Shown here: in pieces, positions 16,684-25,134 of the stretch
Layout of the letters: every line of letters begins with the position of its first letter
Position numbering within the stretch: position 1 is the stretch's first letter
From: JAOUEA01 sp035249905
GTDB lineage: Bacteria; Actinomycetota; UBA4738; HRBIN12
Direction: 5' to 3'
NCBI GenBank assembly: GCA_035249905.1
Contig: DATFFT010000035.1
Location: 15,049 to 79,048, forward strand
Length of the DNA: 64,000 nucleotides
Notes under the pieces: generated by a model
Databases searched by the model: none
Told to the model about the DNA's origin: nothing
Seen by the model: only the letters and a program-made list of their open reading frames with translations
Made by a program: the position numbers and the translations under genes

Positions 16684-16865
16684 GCGAACGCGACGATCGC
16701 GTTCGAGCCCTCGGCTGGGAGGCGCACCGCCGAGCAGAGCTCGAAGGTGTCCTGAAGACGACCCCGGCGGAGCGGCTCCGCTGGCTGGAGCAGGCGATCG
16801 AGTTCGCGTTCCGTGCGGGAGCGCTCCCGCGCCGTTCGCACGACGAGCGCGACGGGCTCGGATAG
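16680..16865 (+). CDS. Small partner protein of the nucleotidyltransferase pair, unknown function
   Basis: A 61-residue acidic/basic helical protein whose centre, TTPAERLRWLEQAIEFAFRAG, resembles small proteins encoded next to MNT/AbiEii-like nucleotidyltransferases. The ATG overlaps the upstream stop (ATGA), so the two are co-translated, as in toxin-antitoxin-like modules. No catalytic motif is visible. The gene seems intact even though its partner is shortened. Confidence 0.55.
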   Translation: MSERDDRVRALGWEAHRRAELEGVLKTTPAERLRWLEQAIEFAFRAGALPRRSHDERDGLG

Positions 16866-16877
16866 CGGGCGGACGTC

Positions 16878-17780
16878 CTACGACACACCGGCGCCGAAGC
16901 GTTCCCCTGTCTCCTTCACGGCTCGCAGCACCGTGTCGCCGATGTCGGCGGGGTTGCGCACCACCCGGTGTCCGAGGGCCTCGATCGCGTCGAGCTTGGC
17001 GGTCGCGGTGTCGGATTCGCCGGCGATCACCGCGCCCGCGTGACCCATGCGTCGCCCCCGCGGCGCAGACACGCCCGCGATGAAGGCCACGAGTGGCTTC
17101 GACATGTACTGGGAGGCCCACGACGCCGCCTCGACCTCCTGCCTGCCACCGATCTCGCCGATCATCACGACCACGTCGGTGTCGTCGTCACCCTCGAACG
17201 CCTGAAGCACCGACTTGAAGTCGGTGCCGTTCACCGGGTCGCCGCCGATGCCCACGCAGGTCGACTGCCCCAGCCCGAGCGCGGTCATCTGCGAGACGGC
17301 CTCGTAGTTCAACGTGCCGGAGCGCGAGACCACCCCGACACGTCCCTTCGAATAGATCGAGCTCGGCATGATGCCGACCTTGCACTCGCCGGGGGTGATG
17401 ATGCCGGGGGAGTTGGGACCGATGATCCGTGTGGATCGCCCGGCGAGGTAGCGCTTCGTGCGCACCATGTCCTGCACGGGCACACCGTCGGCGATGATCA
17501 CCGCCACGTCGACGCCGGCGTCGACGGCCTCGAGCAGCGAGTCGGTGGCGACCTGGGGCGGCACGAAGATGCCGCTCACGTCGGCGCCGGTCTCCTCGAC
17601 CGCCTCGGCGACGCTGTTGAACACGGGGAGGCCGAGGTGGGTCGAGCCGCCCTTCCCCGGCGTCACGCCGCCGACGATCCGCGTACCGGTGGCGATCGCC
17701 TCCTCGGCGTGGAACGTCGCGTGCTGGCCCGTGAACCCCTGGATGATCACCCGCGAGTCCCCGTCGACGAAGACGCTCAT
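16878..17780 (-). CDS. mtkB: Malate-CoA ligase (malate thiokinase) alpha subunit; succinyl-CoA ligase family
   Basis: Alpha subunit of an ADP-forming acyl-CoA ligase, 300 residues. CoA-binding Rossmann part: VIIQGFTGQHATFHAEEAI and GGVTPGKGG; the phosphohistidine loop is RRMGHAGAVI (His247). The sequence alone would fit succinyl-CoA ligase, but the adjacent beta subunit, malyl-CoA lyase, aminotransferase, PEP carboxylase and hydroxypyruvate reductase genes point to malate activation to malyl-CoA in the serine cycle. ATG 17780 overlaps the beta-subunit stop (ATGA). It is the last gene of the cluster. Confidence 0.8.
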   Translation of the reverse strand: MSVFVDGDSRVIIQGFTGQHATFHAEEAIATGTRIVGGVTPGKGGSTHLGLPVFNSVAEAVEETGADVSGIFVPPQVATDSLLEAVDAGVDVAVIIADGVPVQDMVRTKRYLAGRSTRIIGPNSPGIITPGECKVGIMPSSIYSKGRVGVVSRSGTLNYEAVSQMTALGLGQSTCVGIGGDPVNGTDFKSVLQAFEGDDDTDVVVMIGEIGGRQEVEAASWASQYMSKPLVAFIAGVSAPRGRRMGHAGAVIAGESDTATAKLDAIEALGHRVVRNPADIGDTVLRAVKETGERFGAGVS

Positions 17781-18946
17781 GCCGGCACCCCTTCCGCTGC
17801 CATCACGGCCTTCGCGGCCGCGTCGTCGAGATCGACCGCCTGGATCAGCTCGAGACCGCTCCCGTCGAGGATCGCGCGTCCTTCCTCGACGTTCGTGCCG
17901 GCGAGGCGCACGATGACGGGCTGGCCGATCTCCTGATCCCGGGCTGCCTGCACCACGCCCTGCGCGATCCAGTCGCAGCGGTTGATGCCGGCGAAGATGT
18001 TCACGAGTATCGCGCGCACGTTCGGGTCCTGCAGCACGATGCGGAACGCGTTCGCGATCTTCTCGGCGCTCGCGCCGCCGCCCACGTCGAGGAAGTTCGC
18101 AGGGCGGCCGCCGTGGTGCACGATCGCGTCCATCGTTCCCATCGCGAGGCCGGCGCCGTTCACGATGCACCCGACCGATCCGTCGAGCGCGATGTAGTTC
18201 AGGCCGTGGCCGATGGCCTCGACCTCCTTCGGGTCCTCCTCGTCGAAGTCGCGCAGCTCGACCACGTCGCCCTGACGGAACAGCGCGTTGTCGTCGAAGC
18301 TGATCTTCGCGTCGAGCGCGACGAGCTCGCCGTCCTCGGTCTCGATGAACGGGTTCACCTCGAGCATCAGGCAGTCGAGGTCGCGGAAGAGCCGGTACAT
18401 GCGCTTGAGCAGCCGCGTGAACGAGGTGGTCTTCTTCCCGAGCCCGATCGCCGTGGCGACCTTCCGGCACTGGAAGTCGAGCAGCCCGACGCCGGGATCG
18501 ATGTACTCCGAGTGGATCGCGTCGGGGTCCGAGGCAGCGACGTGCTCGATGTCGACACCGCCCTCGGCGCTGGCGACCACCACGACGCGTTGTGAATCGC
18601 GGTCGACGACGAGCGACAGGTAGAACTCGCGCTCGATGCGCGAGGCGCGCTCGACGAGCACGCGGCTGATGCGTTGACCCTCGGGGCCGGTCTGTTCGGT
18701 GACGAGGGTCGACCCCAGCATCTGATCCGCGATCTCGGCGACCTTCGCCGGGGAGTTGCCGATCTTCACACCGCCCGCCTTGCCCCGCCCCCCGGCGTGG
18801 ATCTGCGCCTTCACGACCCACCGCCTGCCCCCGAGCTCCTCCGCAACGCGGGCGGCGGCCTTCGACGAGTACACGACCTCGCCGCGGGGCGTGGTGACCC
18901 GGTACTGGCGCAGCAGCGCCTTGGCCTGGTACTCGTGGACGTTCAT
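17777..18946 (-). CDS. mtkA: Malate-CoA ligase (malate thiokinase) beta subunit; succinyl-CoA ligase family
   Basis: Nucleotide-binding beta subunit, 389 residues: ATP-grasp region with KAQIHAGGRGKAGGVK, LVTEQTGPEG, EVNPFIE, ALDAKISFDDNALFR, then the C-terminal domain NFLDVGGGASAEK. The block VNIFAGINRCDWIAQGV matches MtkA of methylotrophs as I recall it (FAGINRCDW), where SucC usually has FGGIMRCD; this should be checked by a tree. It forms malyl-CoA from malate, CoA and ATP. Its ATG overlaps the malyl-CoA lyase stop (ATGA) and its stop overlaps mtkB. Confidence 0.82.
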   Translation of the reverse strand: MNVHEYQAKALLRQYRVTTPRGEVVYSSKAAARVAEELGGRRWVVKAQIHAGGRGKAGGVKIGNSPAKVAEIADQMLGSTLVTEQTGPEGQRISRVLVERASRIEREFYLSLVVDRDSQRVVVVASAEGGVDIEHVAASDPDAIHSEYIDPGVGLLDFQCRKVATAIGLGKKTTSFTRLLKRMYRLFRDLDCLMLEVNPFIETEDGELVALDAKISFDDNALFRQGDVVELRDFDEEDPKEVEAIGHGLNYIALDGSVGCIVNGAGLAMGTMDAIVHHGGRPANFLDVGGGASAEKIANAFRIVLQDPNVRAILVNIFAGINRCDWIAQGVVQAARDQEIGQPVIVRLAGTNVEEGRAILDGSGLELIQAVDLDDAAAKAVMAAEGVPA

Positions 18947-19926
18947 CTCGCGCCCCCCCCTCGCACGCGCATCTGCTCGACCTTGCGCATCAGGTTCTCG
19001 GCCATGCGGATCGAGGCGGCGTCGATCAGCCGGCCGTCGAGCGAGACCGCTCCCCTGCCCTCGTTCGCGCCTTCCTCCATCGCCTTCAGGATGCGCTCGG
19101 CGTGCTCGACCTCGGTCGGCGCCGGCGTGAACACCTCGTTCGCGAGCTCGATCTGCGACGGGTGGATCGCCCACTTGCCCTCGCACCCGAGGGCGGCGGC
19201 GCGGCGGGCGGCGCTGCGGAAGCCGTCGGCGTCGGCGAGGTCGCCGAACGGTCCGTCGATCGGACGCAGGCCCTGCGCCCGGCACGCCGCGACCATGCGG
19301 GAGATGCCGAAGTGCCATTGGTCGCCCCAGTGTTGGCTCCTTGCACCGCTTCCGGGGTCCGGATCGGTGAGCACCGCGTAGTCGGGGTTCGCGCCGCCGA
19401 TGTTCGTCGTGCGTGCCTGGACGCTCGCCGCGTAGTCGGCCACCCCGAACACCATCGCCTCGAGCCGGTCGGGCCGGGTACGCGAGATCGCCTCGACGTT
19501 CGCCATGCCGGCGGCGGTCTCGATCAGGATGTGGATGCCGATCCGGCCGGCTTCCCAGCCGTTGCGCTGCTCGATCTGGTCCAGCAGCGTCGCGACGAAC
19601 TCGACGTCGCTCGGCGAGCCGACCTTGGGCACGAGCACCGTGTCGAGCATGTCGCCGCGCGCCTCGACGACTTCGACCACGTCGCGATAGCTCCAGTGCG
19701 TGTCGAGGCCGTTGATGCGCACGCTGATCGCGCACCGTGACCAGTCCTGCGCCCCGAGCGCCTCGATGACGTTCGTGCGAGCTCGCTCCTTGTCGTCGGG
19801 CGCGACGGCGTCCTCGAGGTCGAGGAAGACGACGTCGGCGCCGAGAGTGGGCGCCTTCTCGATCGCTCGTTCGTTCGTGCCGGGCACGGCGAGCTCGCTG
19901 CGATGCACCCGGTCAGTGCGAGCCAT
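18943..19926 (-). CDS. mcl: Malyl-CoA lyase (HpcH/HpaI aldolase / citrate lyase beta family)
   Basis: Cleaves malyl-CoA to glyoxylate and acetyl-CoA, the C-C cleavage of the serine cycle. The 327-residue protein follows methylotroph MclA closely: VHRSELAVPGTN at the N terminus, FLDLEDAVAPDDKERAR, VRINGLDTHWSYRDVV with the substrate-binding Arg, the metal-binding IETAAGMANVEAI, MVFGVADYAASVQARTT, LRPIDGPFGD, KWAIHPSQIELANEVF and SLDGRLIDAASIRMAE. Such agreement separates it from generic citrate-lyase-like proteins. GTTAGGAG precedes the ATG; it lies 8 bp after sga and overlaps mtkA. Confidence 0.9.
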   Translation of the reverse strand: MARTDRVHRSELAVPGTNERAIEKAPTLGADVVFLDLEDAVAPDDKERARTNVIEALGAQDWSRCAISVRINGLDTHWSYRDVVEVVEARGDMLDTVLVPKVGSPSDVEFVATLLDQIEQRNGWEAGRIGIHILIETAAGMANVEAISRTRPDRLEAMVFGVADYAASVQARTTNIGGANPDYAVLTDPDPGSGARSQHWGDQWHFGISRMVAACRAQGLRPIDGPFGDLADADGFRSAARRAAALGCEGKWAIHPSQIELANEVFTPAPTEVEHAERILKAMEEGANEGRGAVSLDGRLIDAASIRMAENLMRKVEQMRVRGGGAR

Positions 19927-19934
19927 GGTGGCTC

Positions 19935-21068
19935 CTAACCGGGGAGCACGGCGTCGAACGCGGCGAGCACGCGATCGGCGGTCTCGCGGTTGGCGTTCAC
20001 GCCCATGAGCCCCACCCGCCAGATCGGCGGTGCCTTCGGGCCGAGCCCGCCGCCGATCTCGATGCCGTGCTCGCGCAGGAACCGCAGCTGGGCCTCCTTG
20101 CCGTCGATGCCTTCGGGCACCTTCACGGCGGAGAGCTGCACGAGCTGGTGCGCGGGGTCGGCCAGCAGGTCGTAGCCGCGGGCGCGGATCCCGTCCTGGA
20201 AGTACCGGCCGGCGTCGGCGTTGCGTTCCCACCGGGCCTCGAGACCTTCCTCGAGGGCGAGGCGGATGCCCTCGTACAGCGCGTAGTACTGCAGGATCGG
20301 CAGCGTGTGGTGGTAGGTGATGGGCCGGTCGATCCAGTACTTCGAGAGCTCCTCGAAATCGTAGTAGTAGGGCACGGGGCCGCCGTGGCGCTGCATCGCG
20401 GCCACGGCGCGTTCGCTGATCGTCACGGGCGCGATGCCGGGCGGGCATCCGAGCGCCTTCTGTGAGCACGAGTAGCCGTAGTCGATGCCCCACGCCTCGG
20501 CCTCGACCTGCTGCCCGCCGAGCGAGGTCACGCAGTCCACGTAGAGCAGCGCCTCGGAGCCGCTCGCGCGGAGCGCCTCGGCGAGCTCGGCGACCGGGAA
20601 CTCGGCCCCGGTCGAGGTCTCCGCCTGCACGACGCTCACGATCTTCGTTCCTGGGTTCGCGGCGAGGGTCTCCATGATGCGGTCCACGCTCACGATCTGG
20701 CCGAAGTCGGCGGTGAGCTCGACCACGTCGGCGCCGGCGCTGTGCACGAAGTCGTTCAGACGGGATCCGAAGAACCCCCAATGGCAGCTGATCACCGTGT
20801 CGCCGGGCTCGACGAGGTTCATGAACCCGGCTTCCATCGCGGAGGTGCCCGACGAGCTCAACGCGATCGTGAGCCCACCCTCGGGCCGGCGCCAGATCGC
20901 GCGCAGGCCCGTGACGAGATCGACCAGGATGTCCCAGAAGTCGGGGTCGAGGTGCCCGTTCATCGGAAGCTGCATCGCCTCGAGCACCTTCGGATGCACG
21001 TTCGACGGTCCGGGGCCGCAGAGCAGCCGGTCGCCCGGAGATATCGCCGGGATCGTCGCGTCGGTCAT
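19935..21068 (-). CDS. sga: Serine-glyoxylate aminotransferase (class V, PLP-dependent)
   Basis: Transfers the amino group of serine to glyoxylate, giving hydroxypyruvate and glycine. The 377-residue class V aminotransferase has LLCGPGPSNVHP near the N terminus, the PLP aspartate at 178 (YVDCVTSLGG) and the PLP lysine 204 in CSQKALGCPPG. Alanine-glyoxylate transaminases look alike, so the serine preference is inferred from malyl-CoA lyase, malate thiokinase and hydroxypyruvate reductase beside it. GGGAGGAAGGGG precedes the ATG. Its own promoter with a palindrome lies in the 124-bp gap after ppc. Confidence 0.85.
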   Translation of the reverse strand: MTDATIPAISPGDRLLCGPGPSNVHPKVLEAMQLPMNGHLDPDFWDILVDLVTGLRAIWRRPEGGLTIALSSSGTSAMEAGFMNLVEPGDTVISCHWGFFGSRLNDFVHSAGADVVELTADFGQIVSVDRIMETLAANPGTKIVSVVQAETSTGAEFPVAELAEALRASGSEALLYVDCVTSLGGQQVEAEAWGIDYGYSCSQKALGCPPGIAPVTISERAVAAMQRHGGPVPYYYDFEELSKYWIDRPITYHHTLPILQYYALYEGIRLALEEGLEARWERNADAGRYFQDGIRARGYDLLADPAHQLVQLSAVKVPEGIDGKEAQLRFLREHGIEIGGGLGPKAPPIWRVGLMGVNANRETADRVLAAFDAVLPG

Positions 21069-21112
21069 GTGAGAACCCCTTCCTCCCGCGGTCGGCCGCG
21101 GTTCGACCCAAA

Positions 21113-21132
21113 CCTTGAACGCCGGTTCAAGG
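21113..21132. promoter_or_regulatory. Palindromic operator-like site at the sga promoter
   Basis: CCTTGAAC-GCCG-GTTCAAGG: perfect 8-bp arms around a 4-bp spacer. On the minus strand it begins eight bases after a CATACT hexamer, so it covers the expected transcription start of sga-mcl-mtkAB. TTGAAC/GTTCAA arms are common in TetR- and GntR-type operators. No regulator gene is adjacent. Confidence 0.55.
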
Positions 21133-21140
21133 AGGCGCCG

Positions 21141-21146
21141 AGTATG
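21141..21146 (-). promoter_or_regulatory. Candidate -10 box CATACT for sga-mcl-mtkA-mtkB
   Basis: The hexamer CATACT sits upstream of sga in the GCCATACTCGG context. The same hexamer (GGCATACTGCC) occurs about 50 bp upstream of the hydroxypyruvate reductase gene at 24890-24895, hinting that both halves of the cluster use similar promoters. It does not fit TANNNT, so confidence is limited. Confidence 0.35.
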
Positions 21147-21192
21147 GCACAGGGGTCCGTCCGGGCGGTAGCCGAGGGCCGTGACCCGGGGT

Positions 21193-23799
21193 CTATCCGG
21201 TGTTCCGCAGGCCGGCCGAGACGCCGTTCACCGTGGCCTGCACGAGCCGTTCCGCCCGTCCACGGCCGTCGAGGAACCGCAGCTGCAGGAACGAGAGCGC
21301 GTCGACGTAGGGGTTGCGGAGCTCGACGGCCTGCTGCAGCTCCGGGCGGCAATCGAGCAGGTCGGGGTGCCCCGCAACCTGCAGCACCAGCTCACGGGTG
21401 CGGGCCATCTCGTCGCGGATGTCGGCGGCGAGGTCATCTCGGCCACCCCGCGACATGTACAACTCCGCGATGCCCGGGTCGGCCTTGGCGAGGGAGAGCT
21501 CGGCGTTCTCGATCATCGCTGTGAAGAACGGCCAGTCTCGGAACATCGCCCGGAGCGTCGTGAGGCCGCCTCGGCGCCGCGCGACCGCGTCGAGCCCGGT
21601 GCCAAGTCCGTACCAGCCGGGAAGGTTGACGCGGCTCTGCCCCCAGGCGAACACCCAGGGGATCGCGCGCAGATCGTCGAGCTCGTCGCCCCGCCCGAGC
21701 CCGCGCGCGACCGGTCTCGACGCGATCGGCAACGTCGAGATCTGCGCGATCGGCGTCACCTTGCGGAAGAACCGGACGAACCCCGGGGAGCCCACGAGCC
21801 TCTCGTAGGCCTCGCGTGAAGCTTCGGCCATGCTCTGGAGCTCGGCCTCGAACCCGTCCGCCGGATCGGGCTCGTCGCCCCCGGCCGTGGCTCGCACCAC
21901 GGCGTGCGTGAGCTGTTCGAGGTGGCGGCGGGCGAGCGTCGCGTCGCCGTAGCGCGCGAACGCCATCTCGCCCTGTTCGGTCACCGTGAACCGCCCGCCG
22001 ACCGAGCCCGGTGGCTGCCCGAGGATCGCGCGGCTCGCCGGGCCGCCGCCCCGACCGAGCGCGCCACCGCGCCCGTGGAAGATCGTGAGCCGGAGATCGT
22101 GCCCCCGGGACCAGGCGGCCATCGCGCGCTGCGCCCGATAGAGCTCGATGTTCGCGGCGAGCACGCCGGCTTCCTTCGCCGAATCGGAGTAGCCGACCAT
22201 CACCTCCAGCTCGCCCCGCCGCCGTCGCAGCATCTGCCTCGTTCCCGGCAGCGAGACCCACTCGTCGAGGATCGTCGTCGCGGTCGAGAGCTCGTTTCGG
22301 GATTCGAACAGTGGCACCGGCTGCACCTCGGCGGGGCGCTCGGGCGAGGCCAGACGGGCGAGGGCGCGCACACCGGCGAGGTCGGCGGCCGAGCGCGTGA
22401 AGCTCACGATCACCCGCTCGCACGCGACGGTTCCGAGCGGGTCCTGGATCTCACGGATGGCTCGGAACGTGGCGAGCACCTCGCGGGTCGCTGCGCTCGT
22501 CCCTTCGCGCGGTGCCTGCCCCTTGCCCCTGGCGATCCGGTCGAGCGCCTGCGCGTTGCCCGCCGCGCGCGGTGCCAGCTCTCGGAGCGCCGCGTGGAGC
22601 ACGTCGGCATGCTGACGCACCTCCATCTCCGCCAGGTGGAACCCGAACGTCTCCGCCTGCCATCGGAGATGCTGCAGCTCGCCCCACGCGAGGCCGGGGG
22701 CTCCGCCGGCGTCCAGGGAACGCTGCAGCACGTCGAGGTCCTCGATGAACTCCGACGCCTCACCGTAGGCGCCCCTGCCGCCGCTCCGGGTCGCGGCGAG
22801 CCGATGGGCGGCGAGCCCGAGCTTGCGACGGTGCGGCGCGTCGGGAAGCTTGCGAACGAGCTCGCGCGCCGGACCGGGCACGGCCCGCTCGTCGCGCTCG
22901 AGCGTTCGGCGAAGGGCCGCCGATGGCGGCACGTCGCGATCGCTCACCGACAGCGACCGAGCGATGCGCCTGGCCGCCGCCTCGAGTCCCCGGAGCACAT
23001 GATCGGTCGCGATCGCCGAGGCGGCTCTCGTGGTCTCTGCGGTGACCGTCGGGTTCCCGTCGCGATCGCCGCCGACCCACGTGCCCCAGCGGAGGAACGG
23101 CGGGAAGGCGGGCGGGACCGCGCCGCTTCCCTCGGGGTCCATCGCTCGATCGACCTCTCGGTAGACGAGCGGCAGGGTGGTGAAGACCGTCTGGTCGAAG
23201 AGCGCGAGCATCGCCCGCACCTCGTCGAGTGGCTCGGGGCGGGAATGCCGCACGGGATCGGTGAGCCACAGACCCGTGATCTCTTCCCGCAGGTGTCGCA
23301 TCGTCTCGGCACGCTCCGGTTGGCCGGGCCGCGGGTCGTCCAGCCGGTCGAGCAGGTCGCCGATGCGCCAGACGTGCTCGGCGACCGCCCTGCGCTTGGC
23401 CTCGGTCGGATGCGCCGTCAGCACGGGTCGGATCAGCAGGTCGTCGAACGACGACGGCGTCGCGAGCTCGCCGAGCGCGGCCACCGAACCTTCCAGTGGC
23501 CGTGGGCCGTTGCTGCGCGCGCGGAGCGTTCTGATGCGATGGCGCTCCTCGGCCAGGTTCACGAGCTGGAAGTAGCAGGTGAACGCCCGGATCACGTGCT
23601 CGGCCCGGCCGGCATCGAGCGATGCGGTGAGCTCGACCACCCGCGCGCGCCGAGCCTCGGTCGGGCGACCTCGCTGGGCGATCGTGGCGCGCCGCAGGTC
23701 TTCGACGTCGGCGAGGAGCCCCGGCCCGCGGTGCTCGGCGATCGCCTCGCCCAGCGTCGTCGTGAGCATCCGGACGTCGTGTCGCAGCTCGGTCGGCAT
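21193..23799 (-). CDS. ppc: Phosphoenolpyruvate carboxylase
   Basis: Carboxylates PEP to oxaloacetate, the CO2-fixing step of the serine cycle or an anaplerotic step. The 868-residue protein has the catalytic histidine in LTAHPTEAKRRAV, GGDRDGNPTVTAETT, the second signature VMVGYSDSAKEAGVLAAN, FHGRGGALGRGGGPA, and the invariant C terminus ending in Asn-Thr-Gly. An in-frame GTG at 23847, 5 bp after hprA, would add 16 unusual Ala/Arg-rich residues; neither start has a strong ribosome site. It is closely linked to hprA and separated from sga by a promoter region. Confidence 0.95.
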   Translation of the reverse strand: MPTELRHDVRMLTTTLGEAIAEHRGPGLLADVEDLRRATIAQRGRPTEARRARVVELTASLDAGRAEHVIRAFTCYFQLVNLAEERHRIRTLRARSNGPRPLEGSVAALGELATPSSFDDLLIRPVLTAHPTEAKRRAVAEHVWRIGDLLDRLDDPRPGQPERAETMRHLREEITGLWLTDPVRHSRPEPLDEVRAMLALFDQTVFTTLPLVYREVDRAMDPEGSGAVPPAFPPFLRWGTWVGGDRDGNPTVTAETTRAASAIATDHVLRGLEAAARRIARSLSVSDRDVPPSAALRRTLERDERAVPGPARELVRKLPDAPHRRKLGLAAHRLAATRSGGRGAYGEASEFIEDLDVLQRSLDAGGAPGLAWGELQHLRWQAETFGFHLAEMEVRQHADVLHAALRELAPRAAGNAQALDRIARGKGQAPREGTSAATREVLATFRAIREIQDPLGTVACERVIVSFTRSAADLAGVRALARLASPERPAEVQPVPLFESRNELSTATTILDEWVSLPGTRQMLRRRRGELEVMVGYSDSAKEAGVLAANIELYRAQRAMAAWSRGHDLRLTIFHGRGGALGRGGGPASRAILGQPPGSVGGRFTVTEQGEMAFARYGDATLARRHLEQLTHAVVRATAGGDEPDPADGFEAELQSMAEASREAYERLVGSPGFVRFFRKVTPIAQISTLPIASRPVARGLGRGDELDDLRAIPWVFAWGQSRVNLPGWYGLGTGLDAVARRRGGLTTLRAMFRDWPFFTAMIENAELSLAKADPGIAELYMSRGGRDDLAADIRDEMARTRELVLQVAGHPDLLDCRPELQQAVELRNPYVDALSFLQLRFLDGRGRAERLVQATVNGVSAGLRNTG

Positions 23800-23852
23800 G
23801 GGACGGGCCCCGCCGCGGGCCCGGGCAGCGGCCGTCCGGGCGGGCACCCTGC

Positions 23853-24839
23853 TCAGCCGCCCAAGGCGTCGGGGTTGAGCAGCGTCGGCGGCCGCTCGCC
23901 GTCGAGCGCCGCGAACACGTTGTCGACGACGACCTCGCCCATCGCATTGCGTGTGTCGACCGTTGCGCTGCCGAGGTGGGGGATCACGACCGCGTTCTCG
24001 AGCTTCAGCAACCGGCCCTCGACCTCCGGCTCGCGCTCGAACACGTCAAGTCCGGCCGCGAAGATCTCGCCGGCCTCGAGGGCGTCGGCCAGCGCCGACT
24101 CGTCGATCACCGGGCCTCGCGATGTGTTCACGATCACCGCGGTGGGCTTCATCGTCCGGAACGCCTCCGCGTCGAACAGGTGGCGCGTCTCGGGGGTGAG
24201 GTTCGTGTGGATCGAGACGACGTCGGCCTGCGCGAGCAGATCGGGGAGCTCGAGTCGCTCGGCGCCGGTCTCCCGCTCCACCTCTGACGGCAGCTGCACG
24301 GCGTCGCTGTAGACGACCCGCATCCCGAAACCCCTCGCGCGGCGTGCTACCGACTGGCCGATGCGGCCGAACCCCACGATGCCGATCGTCTTGTGGTGCA
24401 CGTCCTGGCCGAGCATCATCAACGGTCCCCAGATCCACGGCGTGCCGGCCCGCAGGAACCGCTCGCCCTCGCCGACCCGGCGCGCGGCGGCCATGATCAA
24501 CGCGAAGGCCGTGTCGGCGGTGGTCTCGGTGAGCACGTCGGGTGTGTTCGTCGCGAGCACGCCGGCTTCGGTGCACGCGGCGATGTCGACGTTGTCGAAG
24601 CCCACGGCATGGTTGGCCACGACCTTCAGCTGCGACCCGGCTGCCGCGAGGAATCCGGTGTCGACCTGCTCGGTCAGCATCGTCACGATCGCGTCGCGTC
24701 CGGAGATCACCTGGAGCAGCTCCTCGCGAGGGATGCCGAACTCGTTCTCGTGAACCGTGACGTCGCAGCGTTCCTGGAGCCGGGCGAGCGGCGCTTCCAT
24801 GATCGGGCGGGTCACCAGCACGTTCGGACGGTCGGGCAT
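23853..24839 (-). CDS. hprA: Hydroxypyruvate/glyoxylate reductase (D-2-hydroxyacid dehydrogenase)
   Basis: Reduces hydroxypyruvate to D-glycerate with NAD(P)H. The 328-residue protein has the Rossmann loop GFGRIGQ (156-162) and the catalytic trio Arg241 (NTSRGPVID), Glu270 (DVFEREPEVE) and His288 (IPHLGSAT). GxGxxG spacing and VYSDA at the end of beta 2 suggest NAD preference. Sequence alone cannot separate glyoxylate from hydroxypyruvate reductase; the location at the head of a serine-cycle cluster favours hydroxypyruvate. GAGGAG precedes the ATG. Confidence 0.85.
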   Translation of the reverse strand: MPDRPNVLVTRPIMEAPLARLQERCDVTVHENEFGIPREELLQVISGRDAIVTMLTEQVDTGFLAAAGSQLKVVANHAVGFDNVDIAACTEAGVLATNTPDVLTETTADTAFALIMAAARRVGEGERFLRAGTPWIWGPLMMLGQDVHHKTIGIVGFGRIGQSVARRARGFGMRVVYSDAVQLPSEVERETGAERLELPDLLAQADVVSIHTNLTPETRHLFDAEAFRTMKPTAVIVNTSRGPVIDESALADALEAGEIFAAGLDVFEREPEVEGRLLKLENAVVIPHLGSATVDTRNAMGEVVVDNVFAALDGERPPTLLNPDALGG

Positions 24840-25134
24840 GTCGGTGGTCTCCTCGCGTTCGCTCCCGGTGCTCGGTCAGGACGTTGGGCAGTATGCCGCG
24901 GGTGGACACGGTCGCGGTAGGCGGGCCGACGATCCATACCTCGCGATCCGGGCTCGAGGTGCTGGGCGATGCCGTGTCGATGCGCTACTACCCCGAGCCC
25001 TTGGATCGGGACGCCACCAGACGAGCTGGGGTGACACGTGCTCGGCGCGCGCCAGCGCCGCGGCACGATCCGAGCGGACCGGGGCCATCTGATCTACCGC
25101 CTCGACCGTCCGGCCGGCTGAGCCGACAGGGCCG
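24840..25134. other. Intergenic stretch without a convincing gene
   Basis: About 295 bp between hprA (leftward) and the cyclophilin stop. Short frames exist on both strands but have arginine/proline-rich shadow composition and no ribosome site. The left part should hold the hprA promoter (CATACT at 24890-24895 on the minus strand is a candidate). Confidence 0.5.

Noticed and set aside
24895..25134. Plus-strand frame in the gap between hprA and the cyclophilin gene
   Set aside because: No ribosome site or convincing promoter, and the C-terminal part becomes Pro/Arg-rich shadow-like sequence.
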